Source of the DNA: CAWVSB01 sp046710535 | GTDB lineage: Bacteria > Pseudomonadota > Gammaproteobacteria > Pseudomonadales > CAWVSB01 | Assembly: GCA_046710535.1 (NCBI GenBank) | Contig: JBKEHH010000015.1 | Coordinates: forward strand, 7,518 to 71,517 | Length of the DNA stretch: 64,000 nt | Direction: 5' to 3' | Shown here: piece by piece, positions 37,812 to 45,982 of the stretch | Layout: each line of letters begins with the position of its first letter | How positions within the stretch are numbered: the stretch's first letter is position 1 | Made by a program: the position numbers and the translations under genes | The notes under the pieces: model-generated | The model's input: the letters and a program-made list of their open reading frames with translations, nothing else | Databases searched by the model: none | Told to the model about the DNA's origin: nothing

Positions 37812-38250
37812 ATGAGCGACTTACCTCATCTATACAGCGTGAAATCAGTAGGTACAGCACCGGCACGCTGATATCCAGCGCCAATAATTTACCCGCTATC
37901 ACCGTAGTGCCGCCGCTACAGTTTGCGGCCCCAGTGACCAATGATCGCCCGAAGATTTACTTATGGCTGCCGTCGCCAACTGCCTTGTGCTGTCGTTTAG
38001 AACTATATCAAGAGCATCCAAACTAGTGTGGCAATCAATAGACTGCGAGGCGGTTGGCACCTTGGATAAAGTAGAGCGGAATATTTTATTTACCAATGTA
38101 ACGACAAAGGTAAGGCTGGTTATTCCATAGGTTGAAAGCAAAGAAAGAGCCGAGAAAATGTTGATCAAGGCAGAGCAAGCCTGCCTTATTACTAATTCTA
38201 TGTCCTGCGACTTACAGCTTGAATGCGAAGCTGTGTTTGACAGTGACTAA
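37812..38250 (+). pseudogene. OsmC-family protein, inactivated
   Basis: The apparent gap between plsB and the DUF3127 gene holds a decayed OsmC/Ohr-fold gene. ATG 37812, after TGGAGAATGACCTA, gives MSDLPHLYSVKSVGT. The frame then shifts to ISSANNLPAITVVPPLQF and again to GPSDQ. A TGA (37942, replacing the Trp of DQWSPE) is followed by SPEDLLMAAVANCLVLSFR with the peroxidatic-type Cys. A TAG (38128) follows, then EKMLIKAEQACLITNSMSC to TAA at 38250. OsmC proteins reduce organic hydroperoxides. Two stops plus two frameshifts make this a certain pseudogene. Confidence 0.88.
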
Positions 38251-38390
38251 GCACTTGGCCGGAGTTTAGCCAGTGTTGCGTGGCTATTTACAGGATTTAT
38301 TGATTCAATGTTTGAGCGCTAATTTTAAAGGTGTTAATGTCCACCTAACCGCAATAGTAGTTGCTTCAAATTTAATCAATTGAGTTTGTT

Positions 38391-38777
38391 ATGTCTAAGA
38401 GTTATGAAGTCCAAGGGAATATTCACACCATTGGTGAAACCACCGAATATGGTAACAACGGTTTTACCAAGCGTGAATTTGTTATCAAGCTATCGGGTGA
38501 GGGCGAAAACACGGCCTATCCTAATTATGTGGCTTTAGAGCTGATCAAAGACAAGTGCGCCTTAATGGATAGCTATCAAGTGGGTAGCGAGGTAGTGGCT
38601 CATTTTAATATTTCAGGCCGCTTATGGACATCTAAAGAAAATGTTGAAAAGTGTTTTTCTAGCCTGCAAGCATGGCGGGTAGATGCAGTAGGTAGTGCGC
38701 CAGAGCAAAGCGGTTTTGCCGAACCGCCGCCTTTTAATGAGGTACCTGGCGACTATGACGACGATATTCCTTTCTAA
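38391..38777 (+). CDS. DUF3127 domain protein, OB-fold-like with acidic tail
   Basis: A 128-residue protein starting with the DUF3127 pattern: EVQGNIHTIGETTEYGNN, then KREFVIKL, ALELIKDKCALMD and VVAHFNISGRLW. The family is common in Bacteroidetes and phages and is predicted to bind DNA through an OB fold. Here the C-terminus is a flexible Pro-rich linker ending DDDIPF, like the protein-docking tip of SSB. That suggests a replication or repair role, which is inference. The ribosome site is weak. Confidence 0.8.
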   Translation: MSKSYEVQGNIHTIGETTEYGNNGFTKREFVIKLSGEGENTAYPNYVALELIKDKCALMDSYQVGSEVVAHFNISGRLWTSKENVEKCFSSLQAWRVDAVGSAPEQSGFAEPPPFNEVPGDYDDDIPF

Positions 38778-38832
38778 ACAGAACATTTAGTCAACAGTGT
38801 GCGCCGCGACTTGACCACTACAGTAGTAACAG

Positions 38833-39285
38833 ATGATTAATTCCCTCACCGCAAAATTGCTCAAGGTCTTGCTTTGGTTAACTAGAAACCAGCAGCCCTA
38901 CGTGATCGATACAGATTATCTGGTTAGGTATTACATTATCCCCAAAAACCGGATATTTAATATCTACCTACACTACTTTACTGGCAGTGACGCCCCTACG
39001 CCCCACGACCATCCGTGGTGGAGCTTAGGGCTAATTCTTAAAGGCCGTTATATCGAACACACCGCCAAAGGCAGGTTTGTGCGTAAAACCGGCGCGCTAT
39101 CGCTACGCACCCCATCAACAATCCATTGGATTGAAATTGACCAGCCGATTTATACACTATTTATTACCGGCCCCAACCGACATCAATGGGGCTTCTTCTG
39201 TGAAGACGGTAAGTATTACCAACATGAAGAATATATGCGCCGCCGTGGCCCCGACCGCCTAGCCAGTGGCTGTGGTGAGCCTTAA
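38833..39285 (+). CDS. Cupin-fold hypothetical protein
   Basis: A 150-residue protein with a single cupin-like barrel. HDHPWWSLGLILKGRYIEH supplies the two His and the Gly-rich strand of a metal-binding motif 1, and TIHWIEIDQPIYTLFITGP forms the second half with its His. Proteins of this type are short, soluble and of unknown enzymatic role; they occur in phages and bacteria. It lies 55 bases after the DUF3127 gene on the same strand and may share its transcript. Confidence 0.65.
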   Translation: MINSLTAKLLKVLLWLTRNQQPYVIDTDYLVRYYIIPKNRIFNIYLHYFTGSDAPTPHDHPWWSLGLILKGRYIEHTAKGRFVRKTGALSLRTPSTIHWIEIDQPIYTLFITGPNRHQWGFFCEDGKYYQHEEYMRRRGPDRLASGCGEP

Positions 39286-39376
39286 TGATTAAGGCCTTGG
39301 CCATGTCTTGATTGCGCAGACATTTAAAGCCTGTAGTTTTTTAGGGTAGTAGTCTTTAACCTAAACCAATGTATAA

Positions 39377-39526
39377 CTAAAGCCTGTTGGTATTTTTATC
39401 TGGCTGCTTGCAAGGCTCTAGTATTCGCCCTTCGGCAAGTTGTCGGTGTTTCATTTCCCAAGCTGAAATATAATCTTCCCAGAATCTTAGTTCCTGCTCG
39501 ACTTCATTCAGTAGATTATCGGTCAC
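39377..39526 (-). CDS. Candidate small protein, 49 residues
   Basis: A minus-strand frame starting at GTG 39526 reads MTDNLLNEVEQELRFWEDY, then ISAWEMKHRQLAEGR, and ends NTNRL. It is rich in Glu, Leu and Trp with a heptad-like pattern, so a single amphipathic helix is likely. It has no good ribosome site, and I know no family. The composition is protein-like, but it sits next to a dead AraC gene and could be a leftover. Confidence 0.35.
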   Translation of the reverse strand: MTDNLLNEVEQELRFWEDYISAWEMKHRQLAEGRILEPCKQPDKNTNRL

Positions 39527-39659
39527 ATGCAACGTTAATTATTTGATTTCAAAAATCCAGTATAAATATTAGCGAGCTGCGCCGCTTAACGGAAACAGCC
39601 AATAACTTGTCTCAATGAGCCAGTATTGAATCGTTTAGAAAATATTGTGAGCGGGTGGC

Positions 39660-40098
39660 TTAACTACTAATCTCATTCCGAGAGGCCTTTGGGCTTTGAC
39701 CATTCCAACCTTTAAACGTCCTAGAAAAGGACGACAACTCTGAAAAGCCTAATATGTAGCTAATTTCTGTAATGGGCAACGTCTCATCAGTAATATAGGC
39801 ATCAGCCAGCTCTCTTCTGACGGTAGTGAGCAGTTCTAGAAAACTAGTGTCTCATCAGCTAACCGCCTTGATAAAGTATGTGAGCTCATGTGTAAAACCT
39901 CACCACATCGCCGTCAGACGGCGCGCCTTAAGCCAGCTGACCAAGTATTATTTGTATTACTTTCGCGCTGGCCGACAGACCCTGTGACTTAGCAAGATAG
40001 CTGTCTAGAATCTGATCATTGCCGCGCGCAATATCACGGTTTTGATCGACAAAATGCCGTTCAGAATCTTGTCTTGAAAACCAAAGCCCAGACTGTGG
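39660..40098 (-). pseudogene. AraC-family regulator remnant
   Basis: The C-terminal third of an AraC/XylS-type regulator in pieces. From 40098 downward one frame gives DSERHFVDQNRDIARGND, then KVIQIILGQLA and a TAA. After a frame change, HMSSHTLSRRLADET is the first helix-turn-helix. After another change, FLELLTTVRRELADAYI leads into the second HTH (LPITEISYILGFSELSSFSRTF), then KGWNGQSPKA and TAA at 39660. The sensor domain upstream is gone. The order and spacing match the OruR/ArgR-like branch. Confidence 0.85.
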
Positions 40099-40143
40099 CT
40101 GTTGAATTTTAATTCACATCGGAAGAGCGCTTGGTGTTCAGTT

Positions 40144-40362
40144 ATGTCTGCTGGTTCAGGTAATAGAACAGATGGTAGCCGCATGGGCTTCGAGCTAAAA
40201 ATTATAGAAGGATCGGGCGTTGTCGAGAGTGAATATCTTGAACCGTATGGTATAGCTAGTCATCATTGTGCCTTATCACAGACTGTAAAAATGGAAGGAA
40301 TATATCTCCTTGATGTATTGCAAGAAATGGCTACACAGTACAGAGCGCGGCATAGTGGATAG
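40144..40362 (+). CDS. Hypothetical ORF, weak
   Basis: An open frame of about 72 codons from ATG 40144. The translation (for example KIIEGSGVVESEYLEPYG) is protein-like and ends in a charged helix (LQEMATQYRARHSG), but it matches nothing I know and lacks a ribosome site. The frame stays open upstream only as far as a TTG at 40102, so it may be the 3' end of a lost gene. 40363-40541 shows nothing else. Confidence 0.25.
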   Translation: MSAGSGNRTDGSRMGFELKIIEGSGVVESEYLEPYGIASHHCALSQTVKMEGIYLLDVLQEMATQYRARHSG

Positions 40363-40541
40363 TTGAGCGCTAAACTGTTGGGAGAATATATTTTAAATTA
40401 TTTGGTGGCGTTGATTTATGGCGTTTGGATACACAATATGGAGAATGATGTTTTTCGAAAAATTAAAGAGGGCAGTCCCTTTTTACCTTAATAGTAATAA
40501 ACTTAGCGCCATCGGCTAAAGGACTTTTACATTCTAACAAT

Positions 40542-41132
40542 ATGAACGATACCAATAAATACTACCAAGATAATGCCAGCAGTTTTTATAATGCGACTGT
40601 TGATATAGACATGAGCGCAATTTGTCAGCACTTTCTGCCATTAATTTCTACAGGCGGATCGATACTTGATGCAGGTTGTGGCTCTGGCCGTGACGCGTTG
40701 TATTTCAAATTCCGAGGTTATGACACAACCGCCATGGACGCCTCGCCAGCACTTTGTAAGCTCGCTAGGGAATTGTTAGAGCAAGATGTTCATTGTATTG
40801 GCTTTAAAGACATAACTTGGCAGAATCATTTTGACGGAGTGTGGGCATGTGCATCGTTATTACATGTACCTAAGCAAAAGCTTCCTAGCGTTATGACGCG
40901 CTTAGCTAAATCACTTAAACCGGGCGGGGTGATGTATGCATCATTTAAATATGGTGACAACGAGCGAGTTAAAGGCGGAAGAGCTTTTACAGACATGACA
41001 GAAGAGAGTTTTTCCGAGCTTTTAAAATTTGTTCCAGAGCTTAGTTTAAAGGAAAGCTGGGTGACTGCTGATCGCAGAGTTGATGCAGATAAAAATTGGT
41101 TGAATGTTATTTTAAATGCTACTGATTGTTAG
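40542..41132 (+). CDS. Class I SAM-dependent methyltransferase
   Basis: A 196-residue Rossmann-fold methyltransferase. Motif I is LDAGCGSGRDAL, motif II is the acidic end of TTAMDAS, and motif IV is near VWACASLLHVPKQKL. The rest of the fold (LKPGGVMYASFKYG) follows. Similar stand-alone enzymes act on small molecules or tellurite; the substrate is not evident. It precedes a kinase-like gene by 96 bases on the same strand. Confidence 0.9.
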   Translation: MNDTNKYYQDNASSFYNATVDIDMSAICQHFLPLISTGGSILDAGCGSGRDALYFKFRGYDTTAMDASPALCKLARELLEQDVHCIGFKDITWQNHFDGVWACASLLHVPKQKLPSVMTRLAKSLKPGGVMYASFKYGDNERVKGGRAFTDMTEESFSELLKFVPELSLKESWVTADRRVDADKNWLNVILNATDC

Positions 41133-41228
41133 AATAAAAAGGACTGTCGCCTCAGGAATAGTTACTATCAATGCGCTTATAATTACTACCACCAAGCCTG
41201 ATTTCTAAGCACGGGAGCTAAATATAAT

Positions 41229-42233
41229 TTGTCATTTTCTGAGCAGAACCTAGCGGTCATATTACCAATAGTGGGCGCTACGTCGGTGCGCTCGACTGAG
41301 TCAGTGCAGTCGCTTTGGAGTGGTTATGGCGAAATTGTTAGGCTTAATCTTCATGGCGCTAACATCCCATCAGTTATTGTTAAGTGGATAGACCCGCCAA
41401 CAGAGCAAAACCATCCCAGAGGCTGGAATACCAATCTCTCCCATCAGCGCAAGCTAGACTCCTATCAAGTTGAAATGGCGTGGTATCAGCAATGGTCTAC
41501 GGCGTGCGGCGAGCATTGCCGTGTACCAAAGTGCTTGTATGCAGGTGCGCTGGGAAGTGGACAGGTGATTGTCATGGAAGACTTAGATGCCGCAGGTTTT
41601 AGCGAGCGCCGAGATGAGGTTAGCAGGCAAGATATCGAACATTGCTTGTTATGGCTGGCTAGCTTTCATGCCTGGTCGCTAGGTGCAGTTTCTGAAGGGC
41701 TATGGCCTGTCGGCACCTATTGGCATTTGGCGACTCGGCCAGATGAGTATTCTGCAATGAAAAATACCCAGCTAAAAAATGCAGCTAGCGCGATAGATGC
41801 GAAACTGTCGGCTTGTCGTTTTAAATCCTTAGTACATGGTGATGCCAAGCTGGCTAATTTTTGCTTTTCGCCGCTTGGTGTAAGTGCGAGTGAAGATCCA
41901 GTGGCTGCGGTTGATTTTCAATATGTGGGTGGCGGCTGTGGCATGAAAGATGTCGCTTATTTTTTAGGAAGCTGCCTAGATGAGCAGCAGAGTTTTGAAC
42001 AGCAAGATGAACTGCTTGGTTTTTATTTTGCGGCGTTAACCAAGCAGGTATCAATAATTCATCCGGCAATAGATACCGCTGCATTAGAGGCTGAGTGGCG
42101 GGGCATGTACGCGCTAGCCTGTACTGACTTTACTCGGTTTTTAAATGGCTGGATGCCAGGACATTGGAAGCTTAATGGTTATACAGAGAGTTTAGCTGAG
42201 CAAGCTTTTGATCAGTTGGGTTTGGATTTGTAA
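41229..42233 (+). CDS. Phosphotransferase/choline-kinase-like protein
   Basis: A 334-residue protein of the aminoglycoside phosphotransferase/ecdysteroid kinase-like fold. Catalytic elements are HGDAKLANF (catalytic Asp and Mg-binding Asn) and VDFQYVGGG (the DFG-equivalent Asp). An N-lobe Lys is seen in VIVKWIDPP. Members phosphorylate small alcohols, steroids or unknown metabolites. The apparent start is TTG at 41229, with GGGAG about 11 bases upstream. It follows the methyltransferase gene. Confidence 0.85.
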   Translation: MSFSEQNLAVILPIVGATSVRSTESVQSLWSGYGEIVRLNLHGANIPSVIVKWIDPPTEQNHPRGWNTNLSHQRKLDSYQVEMAWYQQWSTACGEHCRVPKCLYAGALGSGQVIVMEDLDAAGFSERRDEVSRQDIEHCLLWLASFHAWSLGAVSEGLWPVGTYWHLATRPDEYSAMKNTQLKNAASAIDAKLSACRFKSLVHGDAKLANFCFSPLGVSASEDPVAAVDFQYVGGGCGMKDVAYFLGSCLDEQQSFEQQDELLGFYFAALTKQVSIIHPAIDTAALEAEWRGMYALACTDFTRFLNGWMPGHWKLNGYTESLAEQAFDQLGLDL

Positions 42234-42273
42234 GAAGAGGACGCATTTATCTGGTGCCATGTGATACTGATTT

Positions 42274-44574
42274 TCAGCTGTCGCCATAGCCAAACTCGTT
42301 AATCCATGGCGTGACTTGTGGTAGATAATTCGCTAGGTATTTTTCATAGTTTAGCCATCGGTACTGCGCGTCTTTATAAATAGGTTGCACCACCTGGGAA
42401 TAGCTAGCGGTTTTAATTCGGCCTCTTTTTATTGCCGTGTCGGTATAATTTTCCATTTGCGGCTCCCAGTCTAAATCTAAAAACTTGAGCAGCGCTGTAG
42501 TTTCGCCGCTAAGGTCGTTTACTAAATCTTCGTATCGTATTGTGTGTACATTTAAATCATGGTCAGCTCTGCAGATTTTAAAGGTTTCCATAGCTATGCA
42601 ATATAAGTCCACTATCCGATCTAGATTGACCATATTGGCCATTGCAGGGTTTAGTTTAAAATCTTGCATCCAACTGCTCAAAATTGCATCCATAGGGTGG
42701 CGCAACGCTAATATATATTTAGCTTTAGGATAAAGTTGTTGAATCAACGGCGCATGTATAAGGTTTAGTGGTTGTCTATCGATAAAAACCGAATTTGAGT
42801 TCATTTCACTGATGTAATTACCCAATACTTCACGATAAACCTTTCTAGCGTCAGCAAGGATATGTGGTGGTAATAAGCGATTTGTTATATCGGTATGACC
42901 GTTTTTTTTAATGAATCCTTTCGCAGTGTTAACAGTACCTGGCTCTTCTGCTACCTCTATACAAGAATGTGATCGTAATATTGTATCCAGCAGTGTTGTC
43001 CCTGATCTTGGAAACCCAATCAGAAACGAAGGAGTAGTGTCTAGTTCATCTGATTTATTATTTGGTGATGTTATAGCCGGCCTTGATTTAAGGTTTGCTA
43101 GCTGATTTTTAGCAGTCTGGAAATAATTCTCTGGGTCAGACTTTGCGAAATGATTTGATTCTTTAGCTAACAAATTCATTTTAGAGAAACAATTATAGGC
43201 TTGGTCAAAATCGTTAGATGATTCAAAGCATTTTGCTTTTAATTCTAAGTAACTTTTTTTGCGATTATCTGCGATCAACTCTATATCAATAGTGTTTATT
43301 AATTGATGGGCTTCCTCGAATTTTTTATTCCTCCAAAAGAGTTTAGCTTGGTAAAACTGTATGTCGGCAGGTACTGTTTCAAATACTTGGGAAGCTTGTT
43401 TCAACCAAAGGTCCAGTTGTTCGAGTTTATTCAACTTCTCTAACGTCTCGGCACCGTTTGACCAAGCATCAGAATGATCGGGCTTAAGCGCTAGTGCTTT
43501 GTTATAAACGGTTATAGCACCTTCAAAATTTCCTTGTTCTTGGCGAACAGTCCCTATGTTGTTATAGGCATCTGGGTAATCAGGCTTGAGCGCTAATGCT
43601 TTACTATAAGCTGCCATTGCCTCGTCAAACTTGCCTTGCTCTTGTAAGTTATTGCCCATATTACAATAAGCTTGAGGATAATTAGGCTTTAGAACTAAGG
43701 CCTTGTTATAAGCTGTCATGGCTTGTTCAAATTTGCCTTGTTCTTTAAGCGCATTGCCCATGTTGTTATAGGCGTCAGGGTAATTAGGTTTTATTGCTAA
43801 CGCCTTATCGAACGCCGCTATGGCCTCATCAAGGTTGCCTTGGTATTTAAGCACATTGCCCATGTTGTTATAGGCGTTAGCATAGTCAGGTTTAAGAACT
43901 AGTGTTTTCTTGTAAGCGGCTACGGCTTCGTCATACTTACCTTGTTCTTTAAGCGCATTACCCATGTTGTTATAGGCGACAGCATAATTGGGCTTGAAGG
44001 TTAGCGCTTTGTTGTAAGCTTCGATAGCCCGTTCAATTTTACCTTGCTTCTTAAGCGCATTACCCATGTCGTAATAGGCTTCAGGATAATCAGGTTTGAG
44101 TGCTAATGCTTTGCTGTATGACACAATGGACTCTTCAAGTAGGCCTTGTTGCTGAAGAGCAACCCCTAGATCACAGAAGCCTTCAGCATAGTTTGGGTTA
44201 AGTTCAGTCACTCTTTTGAAAGCCGCTGCCGCGTCCTTTGTTTTACCAAGGCCCAGATTAGCCGCCCCTAAAACATTCCAAAGTATAAAAGTGTCTGGGT
44301 ACTGCTCTGTTATCGTTTGAGATCGTTCAATGGTTTCTTTCAGTTGCCCGCTGTTATAGAGGTCTACTACTTGGTTGATTGTCTCTTGTGGCGGGCCTGA
44401 AGACACAGCACTAGCTTTTGGTGCGTTTAATACTGCTAACCCCTGTAGCGCACGTTTATTCTCGGGAAAAGCATTTAATATCATTTGATAAACTTGCTTT
44501 GCTGCTACTAAGTCACCTTTTTGTGCGCGGGACTGTGCCTTTAAAAACGCCTGATTAACTGAAAGCTTTGCCAT
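42274..44574 (-). CDS. TPR-repeat sulfotransferase
   Basis: A two-part protein of 766 residues. The N-terminal half holds at least eight 34-residue tetratricopeptide repeats, six of them near-identical (for example AYNNMGNALKEQGK). The C-terminal part is a PAPS-dependent sulfotransferase domain: FLIGFPRSGTTLLDTIL is the 5'-phosphosulfate loop, and YILALRHPMDAILS is the 3'-phosphate motif. I start at MAKLSVNQAFLKAQ (44574), the family's usual opening; two in-frame ATGs lie up to 8 codons upstream. No signal peptide. It may sulfate a protein or surface glycan. CysQ in this window would remove the PAP product. Confidence 0.9.
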   Translation of the reverse strand: MAKLSVNQAFLKAQSRAQKGDLVAAKQVYQMILNAFPENKRALQGLAVLNAPKASAVSSGPPQETINQVVDLYNSGQLKETIERSQTITEQYPDTFILWNVLGAANLGLGKTKDAAAAFKRVTELNPNYAEGFCDLGVALQQQGLLEESIVSYSKALALKPDYPEAYYDMGNALKKQGKIERAIEAYNKALTFKPNYAVAYNNMGNALKEQGKYDEAVAAYKKTLVLKPDYANAYNNMGNVLKYQGNLDEAIAAFDKALAIKPNYPDAYNNMGNALKEQGKFEQAMTAYNKALVLKPNYPQAYCNMGNNLQEQGKFDEAMAAYSKALALKPDYPDAYNNIGTVRQEQGNFEGAITVYNKALALKPDHSDAWSNGAETLEKLNKLEQLDLWLKQASQVFETVPADIQFYQAKLFWRNKKFEEAHQLINTIDIELIADNRKKSYLELKAKCFESSNDFDQAYNCFSKMNLLAKESNHFAKSDPENYFQTAKNQLANLKSRPAITSPNNKSDELDTTPSFLIGFPRSGTTLLDTILRSHSCIEVAEEPGTVNTAKGFIKKNGHTDITNRLLPPHILADARKVYREVLGNYISEMNSNSVFIDRQPLNLIHAPLIQQLYPKAKYILALRHPMDAILSSWMQDFKLNPAMANMVNLDRIVDLYCIAMETFKICRADHDLNVHTIRYEDLVNDLSGETTALLKFLDLDWEPQMENYTDTAIKRGRIKTASYSQVVQPIYKDAQYRWLNYEKYLANYLPQVTPWINEFGYGDS
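43480..44190 (-). repeat. Tandem 102-bp coding repeats (TPR array)
   Basis: The DNA underlying the TPR region of the sulfotransferase is itself repetitive: successive 102-base units share long identical stretches such as GCATTGCCCATGTTGTTATA. That implies recent internal duplication and makes the array prone to slippage and to misassembly in short reads. Confidence 0.8.
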
Positions 44575-44668
44575 ATTTAATACGTTTTCCATCCACATTT
44601 ATTTAAGACAAGCGTTTGTAATTGCGCCCACCTTGGGTAAGCATATCTCATTCGCCTTCAGACACGCA

Positions 44669-44723
44669 TAAAAAAGCCCGCTTAAAAAGCGAGGGTTATT
44701 TTATATGCTGCCCGGAGACAGAA
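44669..44723 (-). repeat. tRNA-Phe 3'-end fragment plus terminator, copy A
   Basis: On the minus strand, 44723-44709 repeats the last 15 bases of the tRNA-Phe acceptor/T-arm (TGCCCGGAGACAGAA on the plus strand). It is followed by the same terminator hairpin (GCCCGCTT/AAGCGAGGG, T-run) that follows the real gene at 51.7 kb. No complete tRNA can be folded here. It looks like an attachment-site-type scar or the stub of a deleted tRNA copy. Confidence 0.75.
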
Positions 44724-44749
44724 AAATCTGAGCAGGCTTTGGGCTGCGC

Positions 44750-44865
44750 TTGATTCAAATTGCGGTGCAATTTGTCGAACTGGTCGGCTGTTCTGACTCG
44801 GGACTTCCTGTCCCTCGGGCTTTGCCCGACCTAAAGGTCGCCCAAATCGGCTGTCCTGCCGATTT
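44750..44865. repeat. 116-bp multi-hairpin repeat, copy A
   Basis: Matches 51519-51634 over 116 bases with no gap and about ten substitutions. Four inverted repeats follow one another: AAATTGC/GCAATTT, CGGGC/GCCCG, GACC/GGTC and AAATCGGC/GCCGATTT. The open frame across it is a by-product of the repeat, since the same translation (RQDSRFGRPLGR) appears in both copies. It lies directly beside tRNA 3'-end fragments. Confidence 0.85.
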
Positions 44866-44888
44866 GGCATCTATCACCAGACACACAT

Positions 44889-44941
44889 AAAAAAGCTCCG
44901 CTAAAAAGCGAGGCTTATTTTATGTGGTGCCCGGAGGCGGA
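44889..44941 (-). repeat. tRNA 3'-end fragment plus terminator, copy B
   Basis: On the minus strand, 44941-44925 reads TCCGCCTCCGGGCACCA, a tRNA 3' end resembling tRNA-Phe, then a terminator hairpin (AAGCCTCGC/GCGGAGCTT with T-run). Beyond it (44942-45030) are short palindromes (AAACGGC/GCCGTTT) but no tRNA body. 45031-45222 shows nothing but the pseudoazurin upstream region. Confidence 0.7.
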
Positions 44942-45222
44942 AAACGGCATAGCCGTTTGGCAATCTTTAGGTTGGCCGTAGACCGAGCGCTTGCGCGAGT
45001 CAGTCGAACCGTTCGATTCTCTCAGGCAATAGAATTAAAGGAGTCGTAAAGAATAATCAATCTGACCTCTTTAATTCGCTAAAATCTCTGTAAATAATGT
45101 GGCAGCTCAACTGTAGTGATGCTTTTGATCTAACAAAGGCGACCTTTCCACCTCAAGATTAATCCACTTTGAAGAAGGTGACGTACAAACAGTGGTCTAT
45201 TAATTAACATGGGGCAGGTGTA

Positions 45223-45672
45223 ATGAAGCAATCTTATAAAATATTTATGGCTATTGGATTTTCTTTAGCTGCAGGACTGGCATTTACTGCCGAACATAAT
45301 GTTAAAATGCTTAATAATGGCAGCGATGGATTTATGGTTTTTGAACCGGCAGTATTGTCGGTAGAAGTCGGCGATACTGTCACCTTTGTAGCAACTGATA
45401 TGTCACATAATTCAGCTTCTATCGAAGGTATGATTCCAGAAGGAGCTGCCACGTGGTCTGGTCTTAATAGTACCGACATCTCCGTCACCTTTGATAAGGC
45501 AGGAGTGTATGCATATGAGTGCACTCCCCATGCAATGATGGCAATGGTTGGGGTAATTAACGTTGGGCAAAGTAAGGCAAACTTGGCGGCAGTTAAAGCT
45601 GCGGCCACCAGTAAAAAGACTAGTTTTGTTACCAACAAAGACAGGTTAGACGGTTACCTTGCTCAATTGTAG
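45223..45672 (+). CDS. Pseudoazurin-type blue copper protein
   Basis: A periplasmic type 1 copper electron carrier of 149 residues. The signal peptide ends at AFTA, giving EHNVKMLN. Ligands are H62, C100, H103 and M108. Their spacing of 38, 3 and 5 is exactly that of pseudoazurins. A C-terminal helical extension (KAAATSKKTSF to the end) is also typical. Pseudoazurins donate electrons to copper nitrite reductase or nitrous-oxide reductase, neither of which is in the window. GGGGCAGG lies 6 bases upstream of the ATG. Confidence 0.92.
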   Translation: MKQSYKIFMAIGFSLAAGLAFTAEHNVKMLNNGSDGFMVFEPAVLSVEVGDTVTFVATDMSHNSASIEGMIPEGAATWSGLNSTDISVTFDKAGVYAYECTPHAMMAMVGVINVGQSKANLAAVKAAATSKKTSFVTNKDRLDGYLAQL

Positions 45673-45693
45673 TACCTAAGATAAATTAGTTAA

Positions 45694-45847
45694 TAAATTA
45701 AAGGGGTCAGAGCCCTTTCTCAACTTTTACGTTAACAGGACGTCCTCGTCGCGCAAAATCCCACTTCACACTGAAGTTGTAGTTCAACACTTCAATGAAA
45801 ACATCATTTTCTTGGATTGCTAAAAGGGCTCTGACCCCTTTAATTTA
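45694..45847. mobile_element. Small element with 25-bp perfect terminal inverted repeats
   Basis: AAAGGGGTCAGAGCCC-containing ends at 45694-45718 and 45823-45847 are perfect inverted complements and enclose about 104 bases. The minus strand of the core has a short open stretch (EVLNYNFSVKWDFARRGRP), and an internal ACTTCA/TGAAGT stem is present. Related AAAGGGGTC words recur at 45853 and 50964. The size and ends suggest a non-autonomous (MITE-like) element. The rest of the 45673-45982 gap has nothing else. Confidence 0.6.
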
Positions 45848-45982
45848 AGACTTAAAGGGGTCGCATTTATTTTCAATATATTTCTACGTCGCCGAGCCGC
45901 CTCAAAATGAATACGGCACTTTAATTTATTCGAAATTATGAAAAGAGCTTTCGGATGGTAGTTTTTTATGCCGGCTTGGTTT

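Noticed and set aside
43480..44190. Regularly spaced repeats that could suggest a CRISPR array
   Set aside because: The repeats are 102 bp, without unique spacers, and translate in one frame to TPR motifs of the sulfotransferase.
44682..44870. ORF giving RQDSRFGRPLGR peptides, repeated at 51418-51657
   Set aside because: Both lie across the 116-bp hairpin repeat. The translations match because the DNA repeats, and neither has a start site in common or selection on codons.
44942..45030. Possible tRNA body downstream of the tRNA-like 3' end at 44925-44941
   Set aside because: No cloverleaf with anticodon arm can be formed; only short palindromes are present.
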